7,654 nucleotides of DNA from Acidobacteriota bacterium (GCA_003224635.1 QHZK01000334.1:1-7654), one strand, 5' to 3'; positions 1 to 7,173 are shown, numbered from the stretch's first letter. Notes: generated by a model not told the origin, from the sequence alone. Program-made: numbers and translations.

Positions 1-751
1 CGCCATTTGGAAGGTCCGCGCATTGCAGGTTAACCGATCCCGTCGCCCCGTTGACTGAATTCAGGGTGATATTTAAATTGGCTGGCTGCACTGCCGTGAC
101 CGTCGCCGAAGCGGGAGTAATGCTTTCTGTAAAATCCGGAGCCGCCTCGACCACCAGCGAGGAGCTGGCGCTGTGGGTGAGGGATCCGGCCGTGCCCGTG
201 AGGGCAAATGGGTATGTGCCTACAGCGACGTTCTGCGTCTGAATTGTAAAGGGGATTGGCGACGGCGATGGGTTCTGGTACTGGCTTCCTGACAAAATTA
301 TGGCTGCACCCGCAGGCAAGCTGCTGACCGACAATTGCACAGGGGAATTGAATCCGTCAATTCCGGTCAGCGATAGAGCGTATGAAGCCGAGCCGGTCGG
401 CGGCGCGATCTGAGAAGATGGCGAAATCGACATGGCGAAGTCGCCTACGCTAAATGGGATTGGAGCTTTTGCGGTCAGGGAGCCGTCCGAGAAAATGGCC
501 TGGGTCGAATAGGCTCCCGGCGGCGTACTTGAGGCTGTAGTGATAGTCACCGGTACGATCAGGATTTGAGCGGGCGGCAAAGGTATGGGATTCATGCCGA
601 ACTGGCACGCGGCGGCCGCAGGCAGTCCCTGGCAAGAAGGCTGAATGGTGGTGGAGTAGCCGCCCACGCTCGCAACCGCCAACTCATAGCCGACGGACTG
701 CGAGGGGGCGATCACGGGCGTGGTAGGCGGCGGGTTGATGTCCACGACTAC
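1..751 (-). repeat. Tandem Ig-like repeats of about 103 residues, last one cut by the window edge
   Basis: Repeat 1 spans 446-751, repeat 2 spans 137-445, and repeat 3 spans 1-136 and is incomplete. Repeat 2 shows the full pattern: GDFAMSISPSSQIAPP, GSASYALSLTGIDGFNSPVQL, SVSSLPAGAA, VGTYPFALTGTAGSLTHSAS and a closing SLVV strand. Repeat 3 restarts with DFTESITPASATVTA. These acidobacterial-style modules act as stalks or spacers. The copies have diverged at the protein level, so they should not recombine easily. Confidence 0.75.
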
Positions 752-3700
752 GAAACCTGTGCCCTGACCGATGGCAGCCTGACTCCCGTAAGTAACATGC
801 GTTTCAGTGCCGAGTTGGCCTGTGAGCGCAAAAACATGATTGGCGTTGAAGCCCGGGCCGATCTGGAAAGACACGTCCTGGCTGACCTCTCCAGCCGAAA
901 AGGCCACGGAGGAAGGTATCGAAATGTTCGTGTCGCTGGCGGAGAGAGCGACCGCTGCGGACGAAGCAGGCGGAAAAGTTAAGCTGACACGGAGGGTTCC
1001 GGTGGGCCCGACCACCGGAGAGGACGTTAAGGCCAGGCCGAAAGAGGGTCCGGGTTGCGCCGTTAGAACGTCGTAGGAAGAGGTATACCCGTCGACTTCG
1101 ATGAGGTCGGTCAGATTGTCGCCGTCAACCTCGCCGCTGAGCTGCGGAGCGAGCAAATCGCCTAAGTCGAAAGGCGTATCCGAAGGTGTAAGCGTTCCAT
1201 CGCCATTGCCGGCCAGAACTCGCAGGGTTAATGGAAGCGCGGCGCCGGTAAAGACGCCTTGCGAAGGAATAAATGAACCGCCAGCAGCTTCGTCGTATGC
1301 GGCAACGTCCATTTTCCCGTCACCGTTGTAGTCACCGAGGCTTGGCTCGAGGGGCCATTGCGGCTTGTCCGGCGCGCCAAAAAGAATGGCTTGAGAATAT
1401 TGATTCTGGAATGGCCCGTAAGTGCCGATGAGGTTGAAGGCCCCGTTTGAGGTGCCGAGGTAAGTTCGAAAAGTGCGCGGGATCCCATTGTTGACAACAC
1501 CGTTGTTGATGGCCTCTTCGAGCAAGTCTGGAATTCCATCATGGTTCAAATCTGCCGTGGCAAAGTAAGACGTGCTGCCGGGATTGCTGAATAGCAACTT
1601 GGGTGCCTGGAAGGTCCCGTCCCCATTTCCGAGAAGCTCGTACATGGCATTCTCATCGGTCGAGGAAACGAGCGCATGCCCTGAAACCAGCAAATCCAGC
1701 TTGCCGTCGCCGTTCACGTCAACCGCCAGAATCCCGTTGATCGCCGCGGAGGCAGAGGTGTTCATCGTGAGGGACGTGCCTTGCCGGAAGGTTCCATCGC
1801 CGTTTCCGAGGAAGGACATGACCGCCGGAGTTTGGCAGGGTCCGCCTGAACTACAGACGAGGTAATAAAAGAGAAGATCTAACTTGCCATCATTATTGAA
1901 ATCGCCGAACACAAAGCGAACGAAGGGAGCAACGGGGAGCGGCGTAAGAACGGCTCTCTGAAAAGTCCCATCGCCATTGTTCATGGCGTAGGCAATATAG
2001 GGGTTGAAATTAGTGGGCGGCCCCGACAAAACGAGTGCGAGCAGGTCGGGGATCCCGACTCCTCGAAAGTCCGCTAGCGTGAAATCATTAATGGACTGGG
2101 TCAAGGCGCTATCGAGGATTGAGGATCGAATAGGAGGTCCGAACCCGCCGGCGCCATTCCCGAGCAGGACCGTGAAAGCGTCAGGCAAGGGATACTGTGT
2201 GCCAGATTCAAGAAGCACGAGATCCTTGGTCCCGTCATGATTCACATCCACGTGCATAAAACCGGTGTAGGAGATGGGAGCGTCAACCACTGCGCGCATC
2301 TGTCCAGCGGTCAAGTAGCCGAGGTAACCTCCACTGGGCCCGCCGAATCCTCCTTTGCCGTCGTTGATATAGACACTCACCGAATCCGACCCTTGATTAG
2401 CGGTAATCAGATCCGGATGCCCGTCCCCATTTACATCGGCGGTAGCGATTGAAAACATCCCAGGCTCGCCGCGAAAGATTGCCGGTGCAGAGAAATTGCC
2501 GGTCCCGTCGCCGAGTTGCACGCTGACTGCATTGCCCATGCTCAACGGGTAGTCGGCTGCCTCCGTAAATGGGAACGCCCCGCTGACAAGATCTAGCTTT
2601 CCATCTCCGTTGACGTCAACGAGCGCGGCTGAGCCGGAGACGATGCCTGAGCCAAAGATGCGCGAATTAGAGGTGTCGAATGTGCCGTCGCATTTGCCGG
2701 GGAAATAGGTTGCGACGTCCTCCGTGTCGAGAACGACCGCATCAATGCAGCCGTCCCCATTGACATCGCCGAGCGCCAGAGCCGTCGCCGCAATTCCCAG
2801 GCCCCTCGGCACCTGGTCCACTGTAAGATCGCTGAAGAATTGCTGATACTCCTTGAAAGTGCCATTGCCCTGGTTGAGATACACGCGGGCGCCCGATCCG
2901 GACCCCTGTTGTTGGAGAAGGTCGCCAGCAAAAAGGGGAATAAAAAAGTTCAGGGCTACGATATCCGGCAGCCCGTCACCGTTCAGGTCCACTGTGGCAA
3001 GATAAAAGGTATCCAAAGGAGCGGACGTGAAGAAATGGAATATAGGGGTACCGAGCATCCCCTTGCCATCTCCAGCAAAGTAAGCCAGTTCGAATGCGGA
3101 GAGGGCCATCCCGACGACAACATCCAAATTCCCGTCCCCATCAAAGTCGGCCACTGCGAGACTCTCCGGGATACCGGGAACGTAGAACTCGCGCTCCGGA
3201 CCAAATGTGCCGTCGCCGTTGCCGAGCAAGAGTCCCACGGACCCGCTATCGGCTTCAGCCACAATCAAGTCCAATTTTTCATCGTGGTTCATGTCCACAG
3301 CCGCCAGAGCTGTCGGGGACAATCCTTTTAGCGGGATGATGGTGGGGAGTTGCGCTGTACCATCGCCCTTGCCGAGATAAATCCAAATGTTGTTGTCTCC
3401 AGCGTTCGCCACTGCCCAGTCGACGTGGCCGTCGCCATTGAAGTCTCCTGCAACCACGGCGCTGGGAAGAAAACCAGCGGGAAGGGTTGGGCGGATATTG
3501 AATCCCGGAGGCGGCGAGGGAGGCGTCGTAACCTGTGCCTTCACTCCCCCGACGGGCGATGCAAGCATATTCAATGTGGCCAGCCCCGCATGGGGCCGAG
3601 CAAACGGGGCCAGGTAGTCAACGCCTCGAAGCCCAGCGTATTTCCAACCTTGGAAGCGCCCAGGAAGCGGCGTGGCTTTAGGTTTCGTCGCCGCCGGTGA

Positions 3701-5050
3701 GTTGGGCGACCCGGCAGGCGAGGACGGTGAAGGGGCCGAGATCGCTGCCGGTGCGCTAGGCAAGGTGATGGTGAATGTGACGGAGTTCGAAAACGTGTTG
3801 ACGGCATTCTGAACCTTGATGGTCACCGTGCCTGCGTTGGTGAGCAGGTAGCCCGGCACCGGGAAGGCAATCTGGTTGGAGGTGGCGGAGTTGAGGTAGA
3901 TTGCGGGGGTCGCTGAATTGTTCCACCAAACGTCCGTGCCCGAATAAAAGTTTGAGCCGTTGATGGTCAAAATGAAACCGAAGCTCCCGGCCGGAACGCT
4001 CGAAGGAGAAATCGAATTAATCTGTGGAGCCAGGGGCGTCACCGTAAGGTCGGCGCCTGCCCCGCCGCCTCCCGGGGGCGGGTTCGTTACAACTATCCGT
4101 ATACGGCCCCCGCCAGGGTTAGCGAGCCCGCCGGCGGTGAGGAGAACCTTCAACTCCGTGCTGCTGATGTATTCAGTGACAATTGTCGGGGCAGGATATA
4201 TGACGGCCGACGAATCAGGCAAGAAACCTGTTCCCGCGACCGTCACCCATGTATCGCCGCTGCCCGCCGGCACGGTCGATGGGGAAAGCGAGGTTATGGT
4301 CGGCGCCGGATTGGAGGGCGGATTTGTCGGCGCGACCCTCCACAACAGCGACATGCCATTGCCGATTGCCGTTCGCCATTCCGTTCCAACGTTCTGAGTG
4401 ATTTCCATTCCGATGGTGGCTTCGGCGCCATAGTCCTGGTCGGAGCAAGCCCCACCGAAAACCACATTGGGATAGTCGAACCAAAAGTCGCTGTTCCCCT
4501 CCGTGAAGACGACCTGGAAAGTCACCGTGGCGCTACTGTCCGAGTAGCATTCGAAGGTGCGGACGTTCCGCCACTCAATGACCAGTTGGCGGTTTGGGGC
4601 CGCCCCGAGGACCTCCCAGAAAACATTCTGGTCTGTCCCCTTCACCGGGTAGAGGTCTGTCCAGAAGGGCGCCAACAAGGTCACCACTGGTTGGTCAATC
4701 GGGAGCGGAGGAGGGTTGCTCGAATTCACGGCTTGCATCACGTTCAGCGGGAGGGGACCATTGGTGTAATCGCCGAAGGCATTTGTGAAGCTGATCGTCC
4801 CGTTGCTGCTCACGTAGAGAGTGGAGAATTGTCCCCCACCGAATTCAATCGGGAATGGCGAGGGAATGCTCGCGACCTCGTCGTCGCCAAGATTCAGGTT
4901 CGTTCCGGTAATGGTTTGATAACTGAAATTCGTCTCCCCCGCAGCATAGTTGCTGAGGGCAGTGGCCTGGACGGACTCGCCGTCGGAAAAAGTGAGCGTG
5001 TAGTTGCCCAAACCGGAGGGGGTCCATTGCGCACTCCATCGTCGAGCAGG
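1..5050 (-). CDS. In-frame continuation of the protease: nidogen-like, IPT, FG-GAP propeller and Ig-like tail (frameshifted, partial)
   Basis: My translation of the minus strand shows one frame that opens after a TAA at 5051-5053 and has no stop down to position 1, so the C-terminus lies outside the window. The first ATG in this frame is at 4738-4736, already inside a domain, and no ribosome binding site or promoter is evident nearby. I therefore read it as the displaced C-terminal part of the S8 protease rather than a separate gene. Order: end of an Ig-like domain, nidogen-like beta domain, two IPT/TIG domains, Pro/Ala/Ser linker, fourteen FG-GAP/VCBS-type repeats, an Ig-like domain, then tandem Ig-like repeats. 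All are typical extracellular modules for calcium-dependent folding, binding and spacing from the cell surface. With the 503 upstream residues the visible protein is about 2,180 residues. What the tail binds is unknown. Confidence 0.88.
782..1057 (-). other. Ig-like beta domain after the propellers
   Basis: About 92 residues beginning QPGPSFGLALTSSP, then TLRVSLTFPPASSAAVALSA, SDTNISIPSSVAFSAGE, and ending HVFALTGQLGTETHVTYGS. The pattern of alternating hydrophobic strands with 'G.L.VSLTF', 'SIPSSVAFSAGE' and a closing strand fits an Ig-like repeat common in large surface proteins. The family is not resolved by eye. Confidence 0.5.
1058..3502 (-). repeat. Fourteen FG-GAP/VCBS-type repeats, probable pair of seven-bladed beta-propellers
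   Basis: The frame carries fourteen calcium-loop motifs of the type D-x-(N/D)-x-D-G-x-x-D. Their first codons are at 3445, 3295, 3148, 2989, 2767, 2617, 2437, 2248, 2071, 1903, 1720, 1552, 1333 and 1132. Spacing is 147-222 bases, on average about 178 bases (59 residues), as expected for one integrin-like propeller blade. Most are followed by a 'LGNGDGTF' type strand-turn. Eleven motifs look fully able to bind calcium. Number 2 (DMNHDEKLD), number 9 (DFRGVGIPD) and number 14 (EVDGDNLTD) are degenerate. The family is usually linked to extracellular binding; the ligand here is unknown. Confidence 0.9.
3503..3760 (-). other. Pro/Ala/Ser-rich linker
   Basis: About 86 residues with low complexity, rich in Pro, Ala and Ser (for example SAPSPSSPAGSPNSPAA and TTPPSPPP), joining the IPT pair to the propeller region. 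The middle part (GRFQGWKYAGLRGVDYLAPF) is not low complexity and I do not recognise it. Likely a flexible or extended spacer, with no enzymatic role suggested. Confidence 0.6.
3761..4036 (-). other. IPT/TIG domain 2
   Basis: Directly follows the first one with almost no linker: APQINSISPSSVPAGSFG, then FILTINGSNFYSGTDVWW, SATSNQIAFPVPGYLL and the closing strands TVTIKVQNAV and SVTFTITLP. Same length class as the first (about 92 residues) and the same opening motif, so the two look like a tandem duplication that has diverged. Confidence 0.85.
4037..4309 (-). other. IPT/TIG domain 1
   Basis: Starts with PAPTITSLSPSTVPAGSGD and continues WVTVAGTGFLPDS, then STELKVLLTA and ends IRIVVTNPPPGGG...ADLTVT. 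The opening 'P.I.SLSPS.VPAGS' and the 'V.GTGF' strand are the hallmarks of IPT/TIG Ig-fold domains. It contains a Gly/Pro-rich loop near its end. Confidence 0.82.
4334..4924 (-). other. Nidogen-like beta domain
   Basis: About 197 residues reading SYQTITGTNLNL, then SSNGTISF, APFWTDLYP, RQLVIEWRNV, ATVTFQVVFTEG, FDYPNVVFGG and ATIGMEI. This order of a 'YVSSNG.ISF' strand, 'APFW.DL', an 'LVIEW.NV' strand and a 'TFQVVF.EG' strand resembles the NIDO-like modules found in secreted bacterial proteins next to S8 proteases. Two cysteines (in FECYSD and GGACSD) could pair. The resemblance is from memory and the exact family name is uncertain. Confidence 0.55.
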
Positions 5051-6546
5051 TTAATTGTCTGACCCCCCGGAGTCACCGTGACCTGCACAGGGCCCGCGGG
5101 TTCCTCGCAGTTGATGTTTAGTTCAGCCAAGGTTAGGGGCTGTCCCGGCGCGGCGGGAACAGAATCCAGAGAAGGCTGGAGGCGCTCGGCAATGGTCGAG
5201 TTCGAGCACGTCATGGATCCGTAGGCGTCAAGACGCTTCCCGCTAATTGTTTGAGCAAGCGCGGGAATGGAGTGACCCCCAGCAAGAATCAGGTTCTTAA
5301 TCGCGCGCCAATCGCGCGTAGAATCTTGCGCGGCGAGGAGTGCAGCCACACCGGTCACAAACGGTGTCGACATGGAAGTCCCGGTTTCGACTCCATAAGT
5401 TGCCCCCGGCAGCGTACTGAGGATCTCTTGCCCTGGGGCTCCCAAGTGCACTGAGTGGCGGCCAAGGTTAGTGAAGGCTGGGAGCAGATCGAATCTGTTT
5501 GTGGCGGCTACAGAAATGACATTCGGAAGGAAAGTGTTGGCCGGATAAACCGATACCACATCGTTATCGTTGAAGTCGTTCCCGGCGGCAGCAATGAATA
5601 GAATTCCGTCTCGCTGCAAGGCACTAATGGCGTCATTCAGGGAGCGCGCGAAGAAGTTCCCTCCCCAACTGTTGTTCGTGGCTACGATATTCACACCTTG
5701 GTCTTTCAGGGCCTTGACGTAATCGAGGCAAGTCACGGCGCCAGCCGTTGTGCCGTTTCCCATGGCGTCAATGAACTTGCAGGCCAGTAAGCTGACGTTC
5801 CAGTTCACCCCCGACATGCCTAAGCCATTGTTCCCCGTGGCGCCAATAATGCCGGCGACGTGCGTGCCATGGAACACGTCATCCATTGGATCACAGCTAT
5901 TGGTAACGGCATTGAAGCCGTGCGTTCCTGCGGGACAGTTAATGCTGACTCCGTTGATCGTCTGCGAGAACGATGTTGGGGCTGACCAGATATTTGCGGC
6001 CAAGTCGGGGTGGGTATAATCGATTCCGGTGTCAATCACCGCCACCACGACGTTTTGAGAACCGGTAGTCACACTCCAGGCTTGTTGGGCGTGGATATCC
6101 GTGCCGGAGGTTCCCCCGTCCTGTCCGGAATTTGACAGTCCCCACTGGCGTGGGAACAAGGGATCGTTCGGTAGAGAAGTTGGGTGCACGATGTAATTGG
6201 GCTCGGCATAAAGAACGTTGGGGTCTTGGCGATAGTTGCGCAAGATTCGCTTGACCGAAATTTCGGGAGCGAGCTTCACGACCTGCAAACCTTCTACACT
6301 TGCGAAATCCCTTTTCACGGTCGCGCCCACTCGGGCGTGAGAGGAGAACATTGCCCGCCGGCCCGTCCCCGGTTTGAACCGGACCAAGGCTTCGCCGGGA
6401 ACGTATTTCTGCCCATGGCTGAGCTCGATGCGAGTGGAATGCCGGCGTTCACTTGTGCCGCCTGCAGTTTGACCGAATGGGAAGGACGTTGTGAGGAGCA
6501 ATGTCAGAAATACGAACAGGAGAAGGAAGGGTAGCGGCCTTCGCAC
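4894..6546 (-). CDS. Secreted S8 (subtilisin-like) serine protease, N-terminal part of a frameshifted giant protein
   Basis: An exported endopeptidase of the subtilase family, expected to act outside the cytoplasm. Residues 1-28 form a signal peptide, about 48-121 a fervidolysin-type prodomain, and about 150-428 the catalytic domain. The triad is visible: Asp172 in VIDTG, His226 in HGTHVAG and Ser391 in GTSMSTP, with oxyanion Asn323 in AAGN and the NNSWGG strand at 291-296. The start is GTG at 6546; an in-frame TGA lies two codons upstream and a G-rich ribosome binding site precedes it, so no longer start is possible. From residue 504 the reading leaves the homologous frame: residues 504-550 look non-homologous, while the expected continuation (WSAQWTP...) sits in another frame that stays open to the window edge. 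The true gene therefore very probably runs to position 1 and beyond. Family assignment is firm; the substrate is unknown. Confidence 0.96.
   Translation of the reverse strand: MRRPLPFLLLFVFLTLLLTTSFPFGQTAGGTSERRHSTRIELSHGQKYVPGEALVRFKPGTGRRAMFSSHARVGATVKRDFASVEGLQVVKLAPEISVKRILRNYRQDPNVLYAEPNYIVHPTSLPNDPLFPRQWGLSNSGQDGGTSGTDIHAQQAWSVTTGSQNVVVAVIDTGIDYTHPDLAANIWSAPTSFSQTINGVSINCPAGTHGFNAVTNSCDPMDDVFHGTHVAGIIGATGNNGLGMSGVNWNVSLLACKFIDAMGNGTTAGAVTCLDYVKALKDQGVNIVATNNSWGGNFFARSLNDAISALQRDGILFIAAAGNDFNDNDVVSVYPANTFLPNVISVAATNRFDLLPAFTNLGRHSVHLGAPGQEILSTLPGATYGVETGTSMSTPFVTGVAALLAAQDSTRDWRAIKNLILAGGHSIPALAQTISGKRLDAYGSMTCSNSTIAERLQPSLDSVPAAPGQPLTLAELNINCEEPAGPVQVTVTPGGQTINLLDDGVRNGPPPVWATTRSLFPTASPSRPLPSATMLRGRRISVIKPLPERT
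4955..5148 (-). other. Small Ig-like domain after the catalytic domain, containing the frame break
   Basis: The first half reads in the protease frame (VQVTVTPGGQTINLLDDG, residues 487-504). The second half reads in the other frame, starting at TGG 5038-5036 as WSAQWTPSGLGNYTLTFSDG. Together they make the usual beta-sandwich pattern of 'LLDDG ... GDGxxSAQWTP ... G.YTLTF' domains, except that the roughly ten residues normally seen between LLDDG and the SAQW strand are missing. Both the missing residues and the frame change can be explained by one short deletion whose length is not a multiple of three. Confidence 0.75.
5030..5053 (-). other. Frameshift site within the giant protease gene
   Basis: The protease frame is homologous up to the codons for LLDD (ending at 5038). 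The second frame is homologous from the Trp codon at 5038-5036 onward. The second frame cannot be extended upstream because of TAA at 5051-5053, so the switch must fall between about 5050 and 5036. Going from the first frame to the second is a -1 (or +2) change. Confidence 0.85.
5263..6099 (-). other. Peptidase S8 catalytic domain
   Basis: Residues about 150-428. The catalytic Asp172, His226 and Ser391 and the oxyanion Asn323 are all present in canonical motifs, so the enzyme should be active. Between Asp172 and His226 there is a longer than minimal loop with two cysteines (Cys204 and Cys218) that could form a disulfide in the exported protein. The end of the domain is marked by the helix following GTSMSTP and the 'ILAGG'-like segment near residues 420-424. 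Confidence 0.95.
6184..6405 (-). other. Fervidolysin-type N-terminal prodomain
   Basis: Residues 48-121 carry the pattern of the prodomain found in many bacterial subtilases: VPGEALVRFKPG at 49-60, a 'GLQVVKL' strand at 86-92, and VLYAEPNY at 111-118 just before the mature enzyme (QWGL at 134-137). In this family the prodomain acts as intramolecular chaperone and temporary inhibitor and is removed by autoprocessing. The role is taken from the family, not shown here. Confidence 0.85.
6463..6546 (-). other. Signal peptide of the S8 protease
   Basis: The product begins with two arginines (residues 2-3), then a strongly hydrophobic core from about residue 5 to 20 rich in Leu, Phe and Val, then a small-residue stretch ending around GQTAGG. 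This is a classical Sec-type signal peptide. Cleavage near residues 25-29 is plausible but the exact site is a guess. There is no lipobox cysteine in this stretch, so it is not a lipoprotein. Confidence 0.85.
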
Positions 6547-6549
6547 TGC

Positions 6550-6558
6550 TCACCCCCC
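6550..6558 (-). promoter_or_regulatory. Ribosome binding site before the GTG start of the protease
   Basis: On the minus strand a run of six G (6558-6553) followed by TGA lies about six bases before the GTG at 6546. It can pair with the anti-Shine-Dalgarno as GGGGGTGA. The TGA is also in frame with the GTG, which fixes the 5' limit of the coding region. Confidence 0.6.
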
Positions 6559-6605
6559 GTAAGAGGACTTTTCACTCCAACTCGACCGGGCAGAGGAGGT
6601 TGCTC

Positions 6606-6637
6606 ATTATAACTCTGAGGGTGCGCAGTCTTGTCAA
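6606..6637 (-). promoter_or_regulatory. Probable promoter of the protease gene
   Basis: On the minus strand a perfect TTGACA (6637-6632) is followed after 20 bases by a perfect TATAAT (6611-6606). Using the overlapping hexamer AGTTAT (6614-6609) instead gives the ideal 17-base spacer with a weaker -10. Transcription would begin near 6599-6602, leaving a leader of about 53 bases before the GTG start. The stretch is AT-rich against a GC-rich background, which supports a promoter. Confidence 0.6.
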
Positions 6638-6643
6638 CATATT

Positions 6644-6697
6644 CTATAGGTTAATACTTTCATAATCTAAAATTAGGACAGTGCCCTATAGGTTAAT
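6644..6697 (-). promoter_or_regulatory. Paired 12-base direct repeats upstream of the promoter, candidate regulator-binding sites
   Basis: ATTAACCTATAG occurs twice on the minus strand, at 6697-6686 and 6655-6644, with no mismatch. The copies start 42 bases apart, four helical turns, so both lie on the same DNA face. The nearer copy lies seven bases upstream of the -35 box, and the two are centred near -50 and -92 from the predicted start, positions typical of activator sites. The regulator is not identifiable. Confidence 0.45.
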
Positions 6698-7173
6698 CGG
6701 AAGAATACTCGGCACTTGCACGGTGGTATGAATGCTTGGTTTCGTGGCTAGCCGATCGAAATCGTGCTGTCACTTCAGAAGCGATTCAGAATCCCCGGGT
6801 TCTCAATTGAAACACGGAAGTAGTCGAAAGGCTGATTTAACCTACAGCCTGATTCCGACGGTCAGAATGAAGTCTCGACCGTATGGAAGCAATCCTTGAG
6901 GACCTTGGCTACGATTTTCAAGGCGACAGTCAGGCCGTATCTATTAATCGGGACGAATTATGGCCCCCGCTTCAGAAAGACGCCCAACCTGTCAGTGTTC
7001 CGTCCGCCCGGACGTGCTGAACGGCCCCCTTCTTGGAAACGATCGAATCACTTTGCCTTGTAACGGCCTGTGCCTGGAGGTGGCAGCCGGTAGGTCAAGG
7101 CGTGTCGTCGGTCGCTCGGAAGTTGGCCGGGCCCCTTATTGCAACACTGCCGCCTTATCGCCTAGGTATTTGT
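6698..7173. other. Intergenic region without a convincing gene
   Basis: I find no long open frame with recognisable homology on either strand, no tRNA-like cloverleaf and no T-run terminator. Visible small features are a tandem TTCAGAA at 6774-6780 and 6785-6791 (11-base period), a weak inverted relative of the upstream repeat (TTTAACCTACAG, plus strand, 6836-6847), and a short 6-base-stem palindrome CGTCCG-CC-CGGACG at 7001-7014 with no T tract. A short open frame at 6883-7020 is listed separately. Confidence 0.5.
6883..7020 (+). CDS. Possible small protein of 45 residues, unrecognised
   Basis: A plus-strand frame starts with ATG at 6883 and ends with TGA at 7018-7020. The product starts MEAILEDLGYDFQGD, then SINRDELWPPL, and is mildly acidic, with no membrane segment or signal peptide. 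An in-frame TGA at 6868-6870 limits the 5' end. There is no good ribosome binding site in front of the ATG. It sits in the otherwise empty gap between two minus-strand genes. I do not recognise it. It may be a remnant of a decayed gene or chance. Confidence 0.15.
   Translation: MEAILEDLGYDFQGDSQAVSINRDELWPPLQKDAQPVSVPSARTC

Noticed and set aside
566..982. Long plus-strand open frames over 51-5062, such as 566-982, 2840-3331, 3960-4397 and 4586-5062
   Set aside because: They lie antisense to the continuous minus-strand frame full of recognisable domains, show no homology or domain pattern themselves, and are expected from GC-rich codon bias.
1106..3445. Regularly spaced similar motifs on the plus strand (ccgtcgccgttg-like) resembling an interspersed repeat or CRISPR-like array
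   Set aside because: They are the reverse complement of codons for the calcium-loop motifs of the FG-GAP repeats. Spacing varies from 147 to 222 bases and copies differ at synonymous positions.
5015..5022. Programmed -1 frameshift on the run of five C in GGACCCCCTCC
   Set aside because: The conserved second-frame motif WSAQW already lies upstream of this C run, so the frame change must occur before it. There is also no classic slippery heptamer.
4894..5037. Residues 504-550 of the 550-residue protease reading as a real C-terminal domain
   Set aside because: The other frame over the same bases gives a clear domain continuation (WSAQWTP...GNYTLTFSDG). The 504-550 tail is arginine- and proline-rich and looks out of frame.
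7001..7014. CGTCCG-CC-CGGACG palindrome as a terminator
   Set aside because: The stem is only 6 bases with an impossible 2-base loop (5 with a 4-base loop) and no T tract follows on either strand.
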